The notes under the pieces: model-generated | Database searches by the model: none | Told to the model about the DNA's origin: nothing | Seen by the model: the letters and a program-made list of their open reading frames with translations, nothing else | Translations under genes and position numbers: made by a program | In this document: piece by piece, positions 45,341 through 53,860 of the stretch | How positions within the stretch are numbered: the stretch's first letter is position 1 | How the letters are laid out: each line of letters begins with the position of its first letter | Source: Vreelandella neptunia | Lineage (GTDB): Bacteria > Pseudomonadota > Gammaproteobacteria > Pseudomonadales > Halomonadaceae | Assembly (NCBI RefSeq): GCF_034479615.1 | Contig: NZ_CP140255.1 | Coordinates: forward strand, 4,464,001-4,528,000 | DNA length: 64,000 bases | Reading direction: 5' to 3'

Positions 45341-46206
45341 TGAGCGATTTACGCGACGACCAGTGGTTTACCGAAGTCTTTGACAGCCACGGCAGCGCTT
45401 TCTCACTGAAGATCTCTGAAAAACTCTTGGATGTGCAGAGCCAGTACCAGCATCTGGAGGTCTACGCTACCGAGACCTACGGTAACCTAATGGTGCTGGA
45501 TGGCTGCGTGATGCTGACCGACCGCGACAACTTTCTCTATCACGAGATGATTGCGCATCCGGCGCTGTTTACCCACCAAGAGCCCAAACGGGTGGTGATC
45601 ATTGGCGGTGGCGACTGCGGCACCTTAAAAGAGGTGCTGCGTCACTCGAGTGTCGAGAAAGTGACCCAAATTGATATCGACGAAGAGGTCACCAAGGCTT
45701 CTGAGCGCTTTTTCCCGTCGTTAGTGGAATCGAATAACGATCCCCGCGCCGAGCTGCTGTTCGCCGATGGCGTGAAGTGGGTGGACGATGCACCTGATGA
45801 GAGCATCGATGTGCTGATTATCGACTCCACCGACCCGGTTGGGCCCGCTGAAGGGCTGTTTAAAACCGATTTTCTCAAGCGCTGCCACCGTATCTTGAAA
45901 AGCGGCGGCGTGATGGTGCAGCAGAGCGAATCACCGCTTTACCACAGTGGCTCGATTATCCGTGAGCTGCGCAACGACATGCTAAAAGCCGGTTTTGACA
46001 GCGTTGCCACGCTACCCTTCCCGCAGCCTGTCTATCCCTCAGGCTGGTGGAGCGTGACGTTGGCGGGTAAAGCCACTGACGTAAATGCGTTCCGCGAGCA
46101 GGCAGCCGCTAACCACGACCTGCCCCTTGAGTACTACAGCGTTGACGCTCACCGTGGCGCTCTCGCCCTACCGCCATTTATGCGCAAGGCCTTTGCGGCC
46201 GAGTAA
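45340..46206 (+). CDS. speE: Polyamine aminopropyltransferase (spermidine synthase) SpeE
   Basis: 288 residues from ATG 45340, with AGGAG seven bases upstream. It transfers an aminopropyl group from decarboxylated SAM to putrescine. The SAM-binding motif reads IGGGDCGTLKEVLRH (near 84); most family members have GGGDGG, so the Cys is a small departure. DSTDPVGPAEGLF (near 160) contains the catalytic Asp. No speD was seen in the window. It ends at a long-stem terminator. Confidence 0.93.
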   Translation: MSDLRDDQWFTEVFDSHGSAFSLKISEKLLDVQSQYQHLEVYATETYGNLMVLDGCVMLTDRDNFLYHEMIAHPALFTHQEPKRVVIIGGGDCGTLKEVLRHSSVEKVTQIDIDEEVTKASERFFPSLVESNNDPRAELLFADGVKWVDDAPDESIDVLIIDSTDPVGPAEGLFKTDFLKRCHRILKSGGVMVQQSESPLYHSGSIIRELRNDMLKAGFDSVATLPFPQPVYPSGWWSVTLAGKATDVNAFREQAAANHDLPLEYYSVDAHRGALALPPFMRKAFAAE

Positions 46207-46231
46207 CCCCACGCTTCACACCTGCCTGTAT

Positions 46232-46293
46232 GTTACCGCCCACCTCATCTCGCCCCATAAAGGTGCAAAGCGAGGTGGGCGGTAACCTTTTTT
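46232..46293 (+). terminator. Long-stem terminator after speE
   Basis: GTTACCGCCCACCTC (46232-46246) pairs perfectly with GAGGTGGGCGGTAAC (46272-46286), followed by six T. The 25-base loop includes AGGTGCAAA (46261-46269), which can instead pair with TTTGCACCT (46291-46299) over the U-tract. Those same two elements look like NtrC half-sites. Confidence 0.85.
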
Positions 46294-46299
46294 GCACCT
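46261..46299. promoter_or_regulatory. NtrC-like half-sites upstream of aapJ
   Basis: AGGTGCAAA (46261-46269) and TTTGCACCT (46291-46299) are perfect inverted copies containing GGTGCA/TGCACC. They lie about 90-130 bases upstream of the predicted sigma-54 start, a typical enhancer position. Confidence 0.45.
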
Positions 46300-46363
46300 A
46301 GACCTTCGTCTCGAATTCGTTGAGTAGCGTTGAAAAGCGCTGAATTAGCGCCTGTACCCCTGT

Positions 46364-46378
46364 TGGCATCTTCCTTGC
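46364..46378 (+). promoter_or_regulatory. Sigma-54 promoter of the aapJQMP operon
   Basis: TGGCATCTTCCTTGC has GG and GC ten bases apart and matches the -24/-12 consensus closely. The predicted start is near 46390, about 75 bases before aapJ. Confidence 0.72.
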
Positions 46379-46464
46379 TAGGTTTAGTGACATGCTGCGG
46401 CATGCAGAACTATTTCAGTGACTGAATTTCAATAACCAATTTCAAGAACTTCGAGGGAAACTAA

Positions 46465-47490
46465 ATGTTCAATAAAAAACACCTAGCGCTTCTGGCGTCC
46501 GCTGGCTCACTTAGCCTAGCGGGCATGGCGACTGCTCAAGCCGACACCCTGGAAGATACCATTGAGCGTGGCGCCGTTCAGTGTGGTGTGAGCGATGGTT
46601 TGCCGGGCTTTTCAGCACCGGATGACGACGGTAACTGGCAGGGCCTGGACGTTGATGTTTGTCGTGCAGTAGCAGCTGCGGTACTGGGTGATGCAGATGC
46701 GGTTAACTACATTTCCCTCAACGCCGTTGAACGCTTTACCGCACTACAGTCGGGCGAGGTCGATGTACTGTCACGCAACACCACTTGGACGACTACCCGC
46801 GATACAACTCTGGGCCTGAACTTCACCGGCGTTAACTTTTACGACGGCCAAGGCTTCATGGTCGCCCGCGATCTAGGTATCACCGGTGCCGATGAGCTCG
46901 ACGGTGCCTCTATCTGTATCCAGTCCGGCACTACCACCGAGTTGAACCTGGCCGACTACTTCCGTGCTAACGACATGGAGTTCAACCCGATTGTTTTTGA
47001 TACTTCTGAGCAAACCGTAGGTGGCTATCAGGCTGGTCGTTGTGACGTGCTAACCTCCGATACATCTCAGTTGGCGGCGCTACGTATACAGCTAGACGAT
47101 CCCTCTGCCTCGATGATCCTTTCAGACGTTATCTCCAAAGAGCCGCTAGGCCCTGTGGTTCGCCAAGGTGACGATCTATGGTTCAACATCGTGAAATGGT
47201 CACTGTTTGCCATGATTAATGCCGAAGAGTACGGCGTCACCAGTGAAAACGCTGAAGAAATGCTTAACTCTGAAGATCCCAACATCGCTCGCCTGCTGGG
47301 CCAAGACGGCAACTACGGCGAAGGCATGAACCTTGAAGCAGACTGGGCTTACAACATTATTAGCCAAGTCGGTAACTACGCTGAAAGCTTTGAACGTAAC
47401 GTGGGTATGGACTCTCCGCTGGAAATTGAGCGCGGTGTCAACGCCCTGTGGAACGACGGTGGCTTCCAGTACGCTCCCCCGATTCGCTAA
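46465..47490 (+). CDS. aapJ: General L-amino-acid ABC transporter binding protein AapJ
   Basis: 341 residues with a signal peptide ending ATAQA (near 26). The mature N-terminus LEDTIERGAVQCGVSDGLPG and DGNWQGLDVDVCRAVAAAVL are characteristic of AapJ/BztA receptors, which are longer than His- or Gln-binding proteins. It binds many L-amino acids in the periplasm. It heads aapJQMP, follows a sigma-54 promoter, and is separated from aapQ by a hairpin, consistent with extra binding-protein synthesis. Confidence 0.94.
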   Translation: MFNKKHLALLASAGSLSLAGMATAQADTLEDTIERGAVQCGVSDGLPGFSAPDDDGNWQGLDVDVCRAVAAAVLGDADAVNYISLNAVERFTALQSGEVDVLSRNTTWTTTRDTTLGLNFTGVNFYDGQGFMVARDLGITGADELDGASICIQSGTTTELNLADYFRANDMEFNPIVFDTSEQTVGGYQAGRCDVLTSDTSQLAALRIQLDDPSASMILSDVISKEPLGPVVRQGDDLWFNIVKWSLFAMINAEEYGVTSENAEEMLNSEDPNIARLLGQDGNYGEGMNLEADWAYNIISQVGNYAESFERNVGMDSPLEIERGVNALWNDGGFQYAPPIR

Positions 47491-47507
47491 GCGTCTCGCT
47501 TGACCCC

Positions 47508-47555
47508 GGCCCGCCGCCCTCTACACAGATTTCTGTTTTAAGGGAATGGCGGGCC
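47508..47555 (+). other. Hairpin between aapJ and aapQ
   Basis: GGCCCGCC (47508-47515) pairs with GGCGGGCC (47548-47555), with inner complementary CCCT/AGGG. It has no U-tract. It follows the binding-protein gene and probably stabilises the upstream message or attenuates readthrough. Confidence 0.5.
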
Positions 47556-47591
47556 ATTTGATTGACCTTCCGTGTAGCGGAGACGCCACCC

Positions 47592-48782
47592 ATGTCTGTA
47601 AGACCCAACATTCGCCCCGCCGGCCACAAGCCGCCGTTTTGGCGAGACCGCGCTAAGCGCGCACTTATTTTTCAGCTCATTTTAGTCGCCGTTGTGGCGG
47701 CTTTCCTGATCTATATTATCGGCAATACCCAAGCCAACCTGAACGCCCGCGGCATCACCACTGGCTTCGGCTTCCTGGGCAACACAGCCGGCTTTGGTAT
47801 TGGTCAAACCTTAATCGAATACTCTTCCCAGAGCACCTACGGCCGCACCTTTGTGATTGGCTTGCTCAATACGCTGCTGGTCGGTGGACTAGGGGTGCTA
47901 GCTGCTTCGATTATTGGTTTTATCGTCGGTATCGCACGACTATCGCCCAACTGGCTGATCGCCAAGTTGGCCAACGCTTATATCGAAACCTTTCGTAATA
48001 TCCCGCTACTGCTGCAAATTTTCTTCTGGTACTTTGCGGTACTGCGTACCTTACCCAGTGCCAGAGAGAGCATGGCGTTTGGCGAAGCCATTTTCCTCAA
48101 CGTGCGTGGGCTCTACCTGCCTCAACCGCTGTTTGAATCAGGGTTTGGACTGATTCCTGCAACCTTTGTGTTGGCCATCATTGCCAGCATTGCACTGGTT
48201 ATCTGGAACAAGCGCCGTCACGAAGCCACTGGCAAACGCCTGCCGGTTTTCTGGATGTCGCTGGTGATTATCTTTGGCCTACCGCTGCTGGTATTGGTCG
48301 CTACCGGTGTACCGGTGACCTGGGAGATGCCGGTACTGCGGGGCTTTAACTTCGGCGGTGGCATCACCATTATCCCTGAGTTCCTGGCCCTATGGCTGGC
48401 GCTGTCTATCTATACGGCCTCCTTCATTGCTGAGATTGTGCGCTCGGGCATCCAAGCCATTCCCCATGGCCAAACGGAAGCCGCCCAGGCGCTGAGCTTG
48501 CCACGCAACCTGGTTCTACGCCTCGTCGTCATTCCGCAAGCCATGCGCGTCATCATCCCGCCGCTCACCAGCCAATATCTTAACCTAATTAAAAACTCGT
48601 CCCTGGCCACCGCCATCGGCTACCCCGACCTGGTATCGGTTTTCGCCGGCACCACGCTCAACCAGACCGGTCAGGCCATCGAAGTTATTGCCATGACCAT
48701 GGCGGTTTATCTGATCATCAGCTTGCTGGTGTCCATGTTCATGAACTGGTTCAACGCTCGCGTTGCGCTGGTCGAACGCTAG
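47592..48782 (+). CDS. aapQ: General L-amino-acid ABC transporter permease AapQ
   Basis: 396 residues from ATG 47592 (CGGAG upstream); the frame is open ten codons further. The large size for a polar amino-acid permease is typical of AapQ/BztB: N-terminal and central insertions around the core domain (about eight membrane segments). The EAA loop is GQTEAAQALSLPRNLVLRLV near 300. It pairs with AapM as a heterodimeric channel. Confidence 0.93.
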   Translation: MSVRPNIRPAGHKPPFWRDRAKRALIFQLILVAVVAAFLIYIIGNTQANLNARGITTGFGFLGNTAGFGIGQTLIEYSSQSTYGRTFVIGLLNTLLVGGLGVLAASIIGFIVGIARLSPNWLIAKLANAYIETFRNIPLLLQIFFWYFAVLRTLPSARESMAFGEAIFLNVRGLYLPQPLFESGFGLIPATFVLAIIASIALVIWNKRRHEATGKRLPVFWMSLVIIFGLPLLVLVATGVPVTWEMPVLRGFNFGGGITIIPEFLALWLALSIYTASFIAEIVRSGIQAIPHGQTEAAQALSLPRNLVLRLVVIPQAMRVIIPPLTSQYLNLIKNSSLATAIGYPDLVSVFAGTTLNQTGQAIEVIAMTMAVYLIISLLVSMFMNWFNARVALVER

Positions 48783-48797
48783 GCCGGAGGCAACCCC

Positions 48798-49898
48798 ATG
48801 ATTCACAATAAAGAAACCATACCTCAGCGCCCGGCCCCTAAAGGCACCATTGGCCCGATTGCCTGGCTACGCGGCAATCTGTTCAACGGCCCCATCAATA
48901 GCATTTTCACGCTATTGGGCCTCTACGTGCTGTACCTACTCGTGGTACCCACTGTTCAGTGGGCATTCATTGATGCCAACTGGGTGGGCGATAGCCGCGA
49001 AGACTGCACACAGGCGGGCGCCTGCTGGGTATTCGTTAACGCACGCTTCTCCCAGTTCATGTATGGCCTCTACCCCAGCGAGGAGTACTGGCGGGCCAAT
49101 ATCGTGTTCGCCATGTTCGCAGGCATTATTGCCTGGATGGTCATTCCGCGCCTTCCGTTCAAGCGCTGGATGGCGCTGTTTGCCCTGCTGATTTTCCCGG
49201 TGATCGCCTACGTACTGCTCCACGGCGGCTATTTTGATCTACCGCGGGTTTCCACCCACCGCTGGGGCGGCTTGATGCTGACGCTGCTACTGGCAAGCGT
49301 AGGGATGATTGGTGCGCTTCCTATCGGCATCGTACTCGCCCTTGGGCGACGCTCGAACATGCCCATCGTCAAAACCTTCTGCGTGATTTTTATCGAGTTT
49401 TGGCGCGGCGTGCCGCTCATCACCATTCTGTTTATGGCCTCGGTGATGCTGCCGCTATTCCTACCGTCTGAACTTAGCGTGGATCGCCTGGTACGCGCCT
49501 TGATTGGCCTGACGCTGTTCCAAAGTGCCTATATGGCCGAAGTGATACGCGGTGGTTTGCAGGCGATCCCTAAAGGGCAGGATGAGGCCGCCGCAGCGCT
49601 GGGGATGACGTATTGGAAGCGCATGGGGCTGATTGTGATGCCGCAGGCGCTAAAAATGATGATTCCCGGTATCGTCAATACGTTTATCTCACTGTTTAAA
49701 GACACCACCCTGGTCATGATCATCGGGCTGTTTGACCTGTTGGGCATAGTGCAAGCGGCGCTTTCCGACTCGCGCTGGCTGGGCTTCTCGATAGAGGGGT
49801 ATGTATTTGCCGCGTTCGTGTTCTGGATTTTCTGTTTCAGCATGTCGCGCTACAGCCAGTACTTAGAGCGCAAGCTAAACACCGGCCATAAGCGCTAG
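48798..49898 (+). CDS. aapM: General L-amino-acid ABC transporter permease AapM
   Basis: 366 residues, AapM/BztC-like. It has an N-terminal region with a periplasmic loop containing two Cys (REDCTQAGACW near 72), several additional membrane segments, and the core permease domain with GGLQAIPKGQDEAAAALGM near 255. The Cys pair could form a disulfide. It starts 15 bases after aapQ. Confidence 0.93.
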   Translation: MIHNKETIPQRPAPKGTIGPIAWLRGNLFNGPINSIFTLLGLYVLYLLVVPTVQWAFIDANWVGDSREDCTQAGACWVFVNARFSQFMYGLYPSEEYWRANIVFAMFAGIIAWMVIPRLPFKRWMALFALLIFPVIAYVLLHGGYFDLPRVSTHRWGGLMLTLLLASVGMIGALPIGIVLALGRRSNMPIVKTFCVIFIEFWRGVPLITILFMASVMLPLFLPSELSVDRLVRALIGLTLFQSAYMAEVIRGGLQAIPKGQDEAAAALGMTYWKRMGLIVMPQALKMMIPGIVNTFISLFKDTTLVMIIGLFDLLGIVQAALSDSRWLGFSIEGYVFAAFVFWIFCFSMSRYSQYLERKLNTGHKR

Positions 49899-49952
49899 TT
49901 CGAGTTTAAGTACGAGCGCCGCATCTCATTACGTTTTAAGTAGGATATCAAC

Positions 49953-50729
49953 ATGACACAAGCAGCCACCAACACCTCGGACACCAGTACTTCTGACCTG
50001 ATGGTCGAGATGCGCAACGTCAATAAGTGGTACGGCGATTTTCACGTACTGCGGGACATCTACCTTGAAGTAAAACGCGGTGAGCGTATCGTGGTTTGCG
50101 GCCCTTCGGGTTCGGGTAAATCAACGCTGATTCGCTGCATTAACCACCTTGAAGAGCACCAGAAAGGTGAAATTGTGGTGGGTGGCGTACCGCTGACCCA
50201 AGACGTTAAGCGTATTGAGCAGATTCGTCGCAGTGTCGGCATGGTATTTCAGCACTTCAATCTATTCCCGCATTTAACGGTGCTGGAAAACTGCTGTATC
50301 GCGCCAATGTGGGTACAAAAGAAGCCCCGCAAAGAGGCCGAAGCGCTGGCCATGGAGTATCTGGAGCGCGTGCGCATTGCCGAGCAGGCGACTAAGTACC
50401 CAGGGCAGCTCTCCGGTGGTCAGCAGCAGCGTGTAGCGATTGCCCGCTCACTGTGCATGCACCCTGACGTCATGCTGTTTGACGAACCCACCTCCGCCCT
50501 CGACCCCGAGATGATCAAGGAAGTACTCGACGTTATGGTGGAGCTTGCGGAAGAAGGCATGACCATGATCTGTGTAACCCACGAAATGGGCTTCGCCAAA
50601 AAAGTGGCTGACCGGGTCATCTTTATGGATCAAGGTCAAATCATTGAAGAGAATGCGCCAGAGCCGTTCTTTAATGACCCGCAGTCTGAGCGTACCAAAC
50701 TGTTCCTTAGCCAGATTCTGGGGCACTAA
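49953..50729 (+). CDS. aapP: General L-amino-acid ABC transporter ATPase AapP
   Basis: 258 residues. Walker A is GPSGSGKST (near 51), the signature is [15 protein letters not shown] (near 152) and Walker B is [14 protein letters not shown] (near 172). The family phrases [15 protein letters not shown] and [19 protein letters not shown] identify the polar amino-acid uptake group. Last gene of aapJQMP. A hairpin follows 40 bases after the stop. Confidence 0.95.
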   Translation: MTQAATNTSDTSTSDLMVEMRNVNKWYGDFHVLRDIYLEVKRGERIVVCGPSGSGKSTLIRCINHLEEHQKGEIVVGGVPLTQDVKRIEQIRRSVGMVFQHFNLFPHLTVLENCCIAPMWVQKKPRKEAEALAMEYLERVRIAEQATKYPGQLSGGQQQRVAIARSLCMHPDVMLFDEPTSALDPEMIKEVLDVMVELAEEGMTMICVTHEMGFAKKVADRVIFMDQGQIIEENAPEPFFNDPQSERTKLFLSQILGH

Positions 50730-50768
50730 TACACAGCCCAAGCAATAAAGTAGTGTGGATAAGTCAAT

Positions 50769-50798
50769 CATCATGGGCCTCACTTGAGGCCCATGATG
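50769..50798. terminator. Hairpin after aapP
   Basis: CATCATGGGCCTC and GAGGCCCATGATG form a perfect 13-bp stem with an ACTT loop. There is no direct U-tract, but CTTT occurs shortly after. It separates aapP from ridA. Confidence 0.6.
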
Positions 50799-50851
50799 GT
50801 TAACAACTTTAAAAAAACAGCCAGTAAAAACAGTTAACTAAGGATAAAAGC

Positions 50852-51250
50852 ATGATTGAAAAACTGTTTATCGACCGCGCGCCCCAGCCCATTGCGCCTT
50901 TTTCCCACGCCTGTCGCGTAGGTGATCTGGTCTTTATCACCGGGCAAATGCCGACGGTGCCAGAAACCAACGAGATGCTTTTGGGCACCTTCACTGAACA
51001 GACCCATCGGGTAATGCAAAACCTGGCGATTGTGCTGGAAGAAGTCGGCAGTGCCTTCGAGTATGTGGTTCAGTCCCGGGTGTTTATTACCAATATGGGC
51101 CACTTCGAGGAAGTCAATAAAGTCTACGCCAGCTACTTTCCACAGCCGCTACCTACCCGTACCTGCATCGGGGTGACCGGCTTAGCCGGTGGTGCCGATG
51201 TGGAAGTCGATATGATTGCCTGGATCCCGCCTGCGCAAGACGGCGCCTAA
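50852..51250 (+). CDS. RidA/Rid family enamine/imine deaminase
   Basis: 132 residues, the Rid family length. It probably hydrolyses reactive enamines or imines to keto acids and ammonia. The catalytic Arg is probably that of VVQSRVFIT (near 73), followed by PTRTCIGVTGLAGGADVEVD near 97-116. It is close to but not identical with the RidA archetype, so a Rid2-7 subgroup is possible. Location after an amino-acid importer fits amino-acid catabolism. The stop overlaps the convergent phosphatase gene by four bases. Confidence 0.88.
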   Translation: MIEKLFIDRAPQPIAPFSHACRVGDLVFITGQMPTVPETNEMLLGTFTEQTHRVMQNLAIVLEEVGSAFEYVVQSRVFITNMGHFEEVNKVYASYFPQPLPTRTCIGVTGLAGGADVEVDMIAWIPPAQDGA

Positions 51251-51840
51251 TCGCCCACTTGCGTAATGCTCGCGGGAAGTAACGCGGGCTGCTCACGGTG
51301 CTGGGTAAGGGGCTTATTCGCCAGCGCCGTTAATAGGATTTGCAGCGGATCGCCGTGACTCACCAACAAGATGGTTTCACCGCTAACCTGCTGCTCCCAC
51401 TCCGCTATCACCGCCTGCATACGGCTCACCACTCCGCTCAACGCTTCTACCTGATAGTGACGATGCTCGGCATCCTCGGCATCCAAAGCCCACACGCTGG
51501 GATAGTGATCGTCTCCCTGCCCCTCTAATTCACCAAAATTTCGCTCTCGCAAGCGCGTATCCACGCTGGGCACCAACCCAAACCTAGCTGCCACATGGGC
51601 GGCGGTTTGACGAGTGCGCAAAAAATCTGAATGCACCACGCGGGTCGGCACCGGCCACTGCCAATCGGCAACTAATTGGGCAAGCTGTTGCTCGCCATGT
51701 TCAGAAAGACCGAAGCGTTCTATTCCCCGCTCTGGCGAGCTGACAATCACGCCCTGCTGATTGGCCTGACTATGGCCGTGGCGCATTAATAAATAGCGGT
51801 TGCGCCAATGGTCGGAGAGGGGCTGTAAAGTATTTGACAT
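51247..51840 (-). CDS. Histidine phosphatase family protein
   Basis: 197 residues from ATG 51840; the frame is open 53 codons further upstream into a non-coding-like stretch without support. The phosphohistidine motif is LLMRHGHSQAN (near 20), and the second active-site His lies in LLVSHGDPLQIL (near 155). This is a phosphoglycerate-mutase-like phosphatase; the substrate is unknown. It is convergent with the Rid gene, overlapping by four bases, and divergent from phnD. Confidence 0.87.
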   Translation of the reverse strand: MSNTLQPLSDHWRNRYLLMRHGHSQANQQGVIVSSPERGIERFGLSEHGEQQLAQLVADWQWPVPTRVVHSDFLRTRQTAAHVAARFGLVPSVDTRLRERNFGELEGQGDDHYPSVWALDAEDAEHRHYQVEALSGVVSRMQAVIAEWEQQVSGETILLVSHGDPLQILLTALANKPLTQHREQPALLPASITQVGD

Positions 51841-51913
51841 AAGTTTGTCACAAACCCTAGATTGAAGGTGTCTGCTTTCGAAAATAACCATCCTTGGCGC
51901 GGAATGTCCACTT

Positions 51914-51929
51914 ACGAAACATTTTTCGT
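51914..51929. promoter_or_regulatory. Inverted repeat upstream of phnD
   Basis: ACGAAA-CATT-TTTCGT lies 85 bases before phnD in the divergent gap with the phosphatase gene. It is an operator-type palindrome; I could not match it to the Pho box consensus. Confidence 0.35.
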
Positions 51930-52013
51930 TTTCAGTAGTGGCAAAACGCAGCAAAGGAAACACAGTTCGACCCAGAGCAAGAACACAACAATAACGCACA
52001 AACGAGGCTTACC

Positions 52014-53006
52014 ATGGCAACTTCGCTCTTCCGCAAGTGCCCGCTTGCGATGCTTACCGCCGCATCTCTATTACCGCTCGCCCTGCTCACTACGCCCGCT
52101 TTCGCTGAGTGCGAACGCGGCGATTTAGATACTATTTACTGTGATGAAAATGGCGATATGGTCGCCGACCGCCCTGCCGATGAGTCTGAGTGGGCTAATC
52201 CAGACACGCTGATTTTTGCTTATACCCCCGTAGAAGACCCGGCCATCTATTCAGATATTTGGCAGCCCTTTATCGATCACTTAGCTGAGGTTACCGAGCG
52301 GGATGTGCGCTTCTTTGCTGTGCAGTCCAACGCTGCTCAAGTTGAAGCTATGCGAAGCGGGCGCTTACATATCGCCGGTTTCTCCACTGGCCCTACGCCT
52401 TTTGCGGTGAACTTGGCCGGGGCCGTGCCGTTTGCGTTAATGGGCTCTGATGACGGCCAATTCGGCTATACCCTGCAGTTGTTTACCCATGTCGACTCTG
52501 ATATCCATGAGGTAGAGGATCTCAAAGGCAAACGCGTCGCCCATACTTCTCCAACGTCCAACTCGGGTAACCTAGCCCCTCGCGCTCTGCTGCCCGAACT
52601 CGGCATTACCCCCGATGAGGATTATGAAGTGGTCTACTCGGGCAGCCACGACCAATCCATGCTGGGCGTCGTGGCTAAAGACTACGATGCGGCTCCGGTC
52701 GCTTCCGAAGTAGTCGAGCGGATGGCGGCGCGCGGACTTTACGATGAAGAGGACGTGCGCCTGATATTTGAGTCCGATCGTTTCCCCACCACCTCGTACA
52801 ATTACGCGCACAACCTGCACCCCGATCTGGTCGAAAAAATTGAAGAAGCCTTCTTCAGCTTTGATTTTATCGGCACCGAGCTAGGCGAAGAGTTTGAAGG
52901 CGTCGAAAAATTCATCCCCATCAACTACCAAGACAACTGGAAGGTGATTCGTACCATCCAAGCGGCCAATAACGTGAGCTATACGCCCGAAAATTTGGAA
53001 GAGTAA
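52014..53006 (+). CDS. phnD: Phosphonate/phosphite-type ABC transporter binding protein PhnD
   Basis: 330 residues with a signal peptide ending PAFAE (near 31). The mature protein begins with an unusual acidic segment with two Cys (CERGDLDTIYCDENGDMVAD) before the PhnD domain, which starts at LIFAYTPVEDPAIYSDIWQP. SNAAQVEAMRSGRLHIAGFS and HTSPTSNSGNLAPRALLPEL are family hallmarks. No C-P lyase or phosphonatase gene is in the window, so the ligand may be a phosphonate, phosphite or phosphate ester. Confidence 0.92.
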   Translation: MATSLFRKCPLAMLTAASLLPLALLTTPAFAECERGDLDTIYCDENGDMVADRPADESEWANPDTLIFAYTPVEDPAIYSDIWQPFIDHLAEVTERDVRFFAVQSNAAQVEAMRSGRLHIAGFSTGPTPFAVNLAGAVPFALMGSDDGQFGYTLQLFTHVDSDIHEVEDLKGKRVAHTSPTSNSGNLAPRALLPELGITPDEDYEVVYSGSHDQSMLGVVAKDYDAAPVASEVVERMAARGLYDEEDVRLIFESDRFPTTSYNYAHNLHPDLVEKIEEAFFSFDFIGTELGEEFEGVEKFIPINYQDNWKVIRTIQAANNVSYTPENLEE

Positions 53007-53012
53007 ACGTAG

Positions 53013-53033
53013 CGCACCGCCGCCGGCGGTGCG
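53013..53033 (+). other. Hairpin between phnD and phnC
   Basis: CGCACCGCC-GCC-GGCGGTGCG, a perfect 9-bp stem seven bases after the phnD stop, with no U-tract. It is the same placement as the stems after urtA and aapJ. Confidence 0.55.
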
Positions 53034-53062
53034 GTTATTGTCTCGACGATGGAAGCGGACAC

Positions 53063-53860
53063 ATGCTGGAAATTACCAATCTGGTCAAACGCTATGGCCA
53101 CGATGAAGCCGTGCTGAAAGGGCTTGACCTCAAGGTAGAGGGAAACAGCGTTGTTTCTATCGTAGGTGCCTCGGGTGCAGGTAAAAGCACCATGCTGAGA
53201 TGTATCAATCGCCTGGTCGAACCAACCTCGGGCTCGATCAAGCTCAATGGCAATGAGCTGGTAAACCTGAAAGGCGGCGACCTACGCCGTGCCCGACGCA
53301 AAATAGGTATGGTTTTCCAAGGCTTTAACCTGCTCGACCGATTAACGGTAATGGAGAACGTGCTGGCCGGGCGATTAGGCTACGTCAATCTCTATCAAGC
53401 GATCTCACGCCGCTACCCCCAGGCCGATATCGAGCGCGCCTTTGTGCTGATGGAGCGAGTCGGTATTGCCCACTACGCCAACAAGCGCGCTGATGAGCTT
53501 TCCGGCGGTGAGCGCCAGCGGGTAGGCGTTGTGCGTGCGTTGATGCAGGAACCGGAAGTACTGCTGGCCGATGAACCCACCGCCTCGCTTGACCCACGCA
53601 CCTCTGAACAAATCATGATTCTACTGCAAAGCCTGGCCAGCGAGCTGTCGCTGCCGGTGCTGATTAATATCCACAACGTTGCTCAGGCCAAAACCTATAC
53701 CGAACGCATTGTGGGTCTACGCCACGGCAAGATGATCTTTGATGGGTTGCCTGCCGATTTCAATAAAGACGCGTTAGACGCCATCTACGGTGGCATTGAA
53801 GCGCCGGACGATGCAATTACCGATACGCCAGCGGAGGAGCGCTCCCATGACTCCGCCTGA
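53063..53860 (+). CDS. phnC: Phosphonate-type ABC transporter ATPase PhnC
   Basis: 265 residues. Walker A is GASGAGKST (near 33), the signature is LSGGERQRVGVVRAL (near 148) and Walker B is VLLADEPTASLDP (near 168). RRKIGMVFQGFNLLDRLTVM and the NHNV-like INIHNVAQAKTY are typical of PhnC. The 3' end overlaps the first phnE by 14 bases. Confidence 0.94.
   Translation: MLEITNLVKRYGHDEAVLKGLDLKVEGNSVVSIVGASGAGKSTMLRCINRLVEPTSGSIKLNGNELVNLKGGDLRRARRKIGMVFQGFNLLDRLTVMENVLAGRLGYVNLYQAISRRYPQADIERAFVLMERVGIAHYANKRADELSGGERQRVGVVRALMQEPEVLLADEPTASLDPRTSEQIMILLQSLASELSLPVLINIHNVAQAKTYTERIVGLRHGKMIFDGLPADFNKDALDAIYGGIEAPDDAITDTPAEERSHDSA

Noticed and set aside
50751-50762. Third copy of the 26-bp repeat after aapP
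   Set aside because: Only the ten bases GTGTGGATAA match; this is explained by a DnaA-box-like word.
51841-52013. Search for a Pho box before phnD
   Set aside because: No CTGTCAT-type direct repeats were found; only an unrelated inverted repeat is present.
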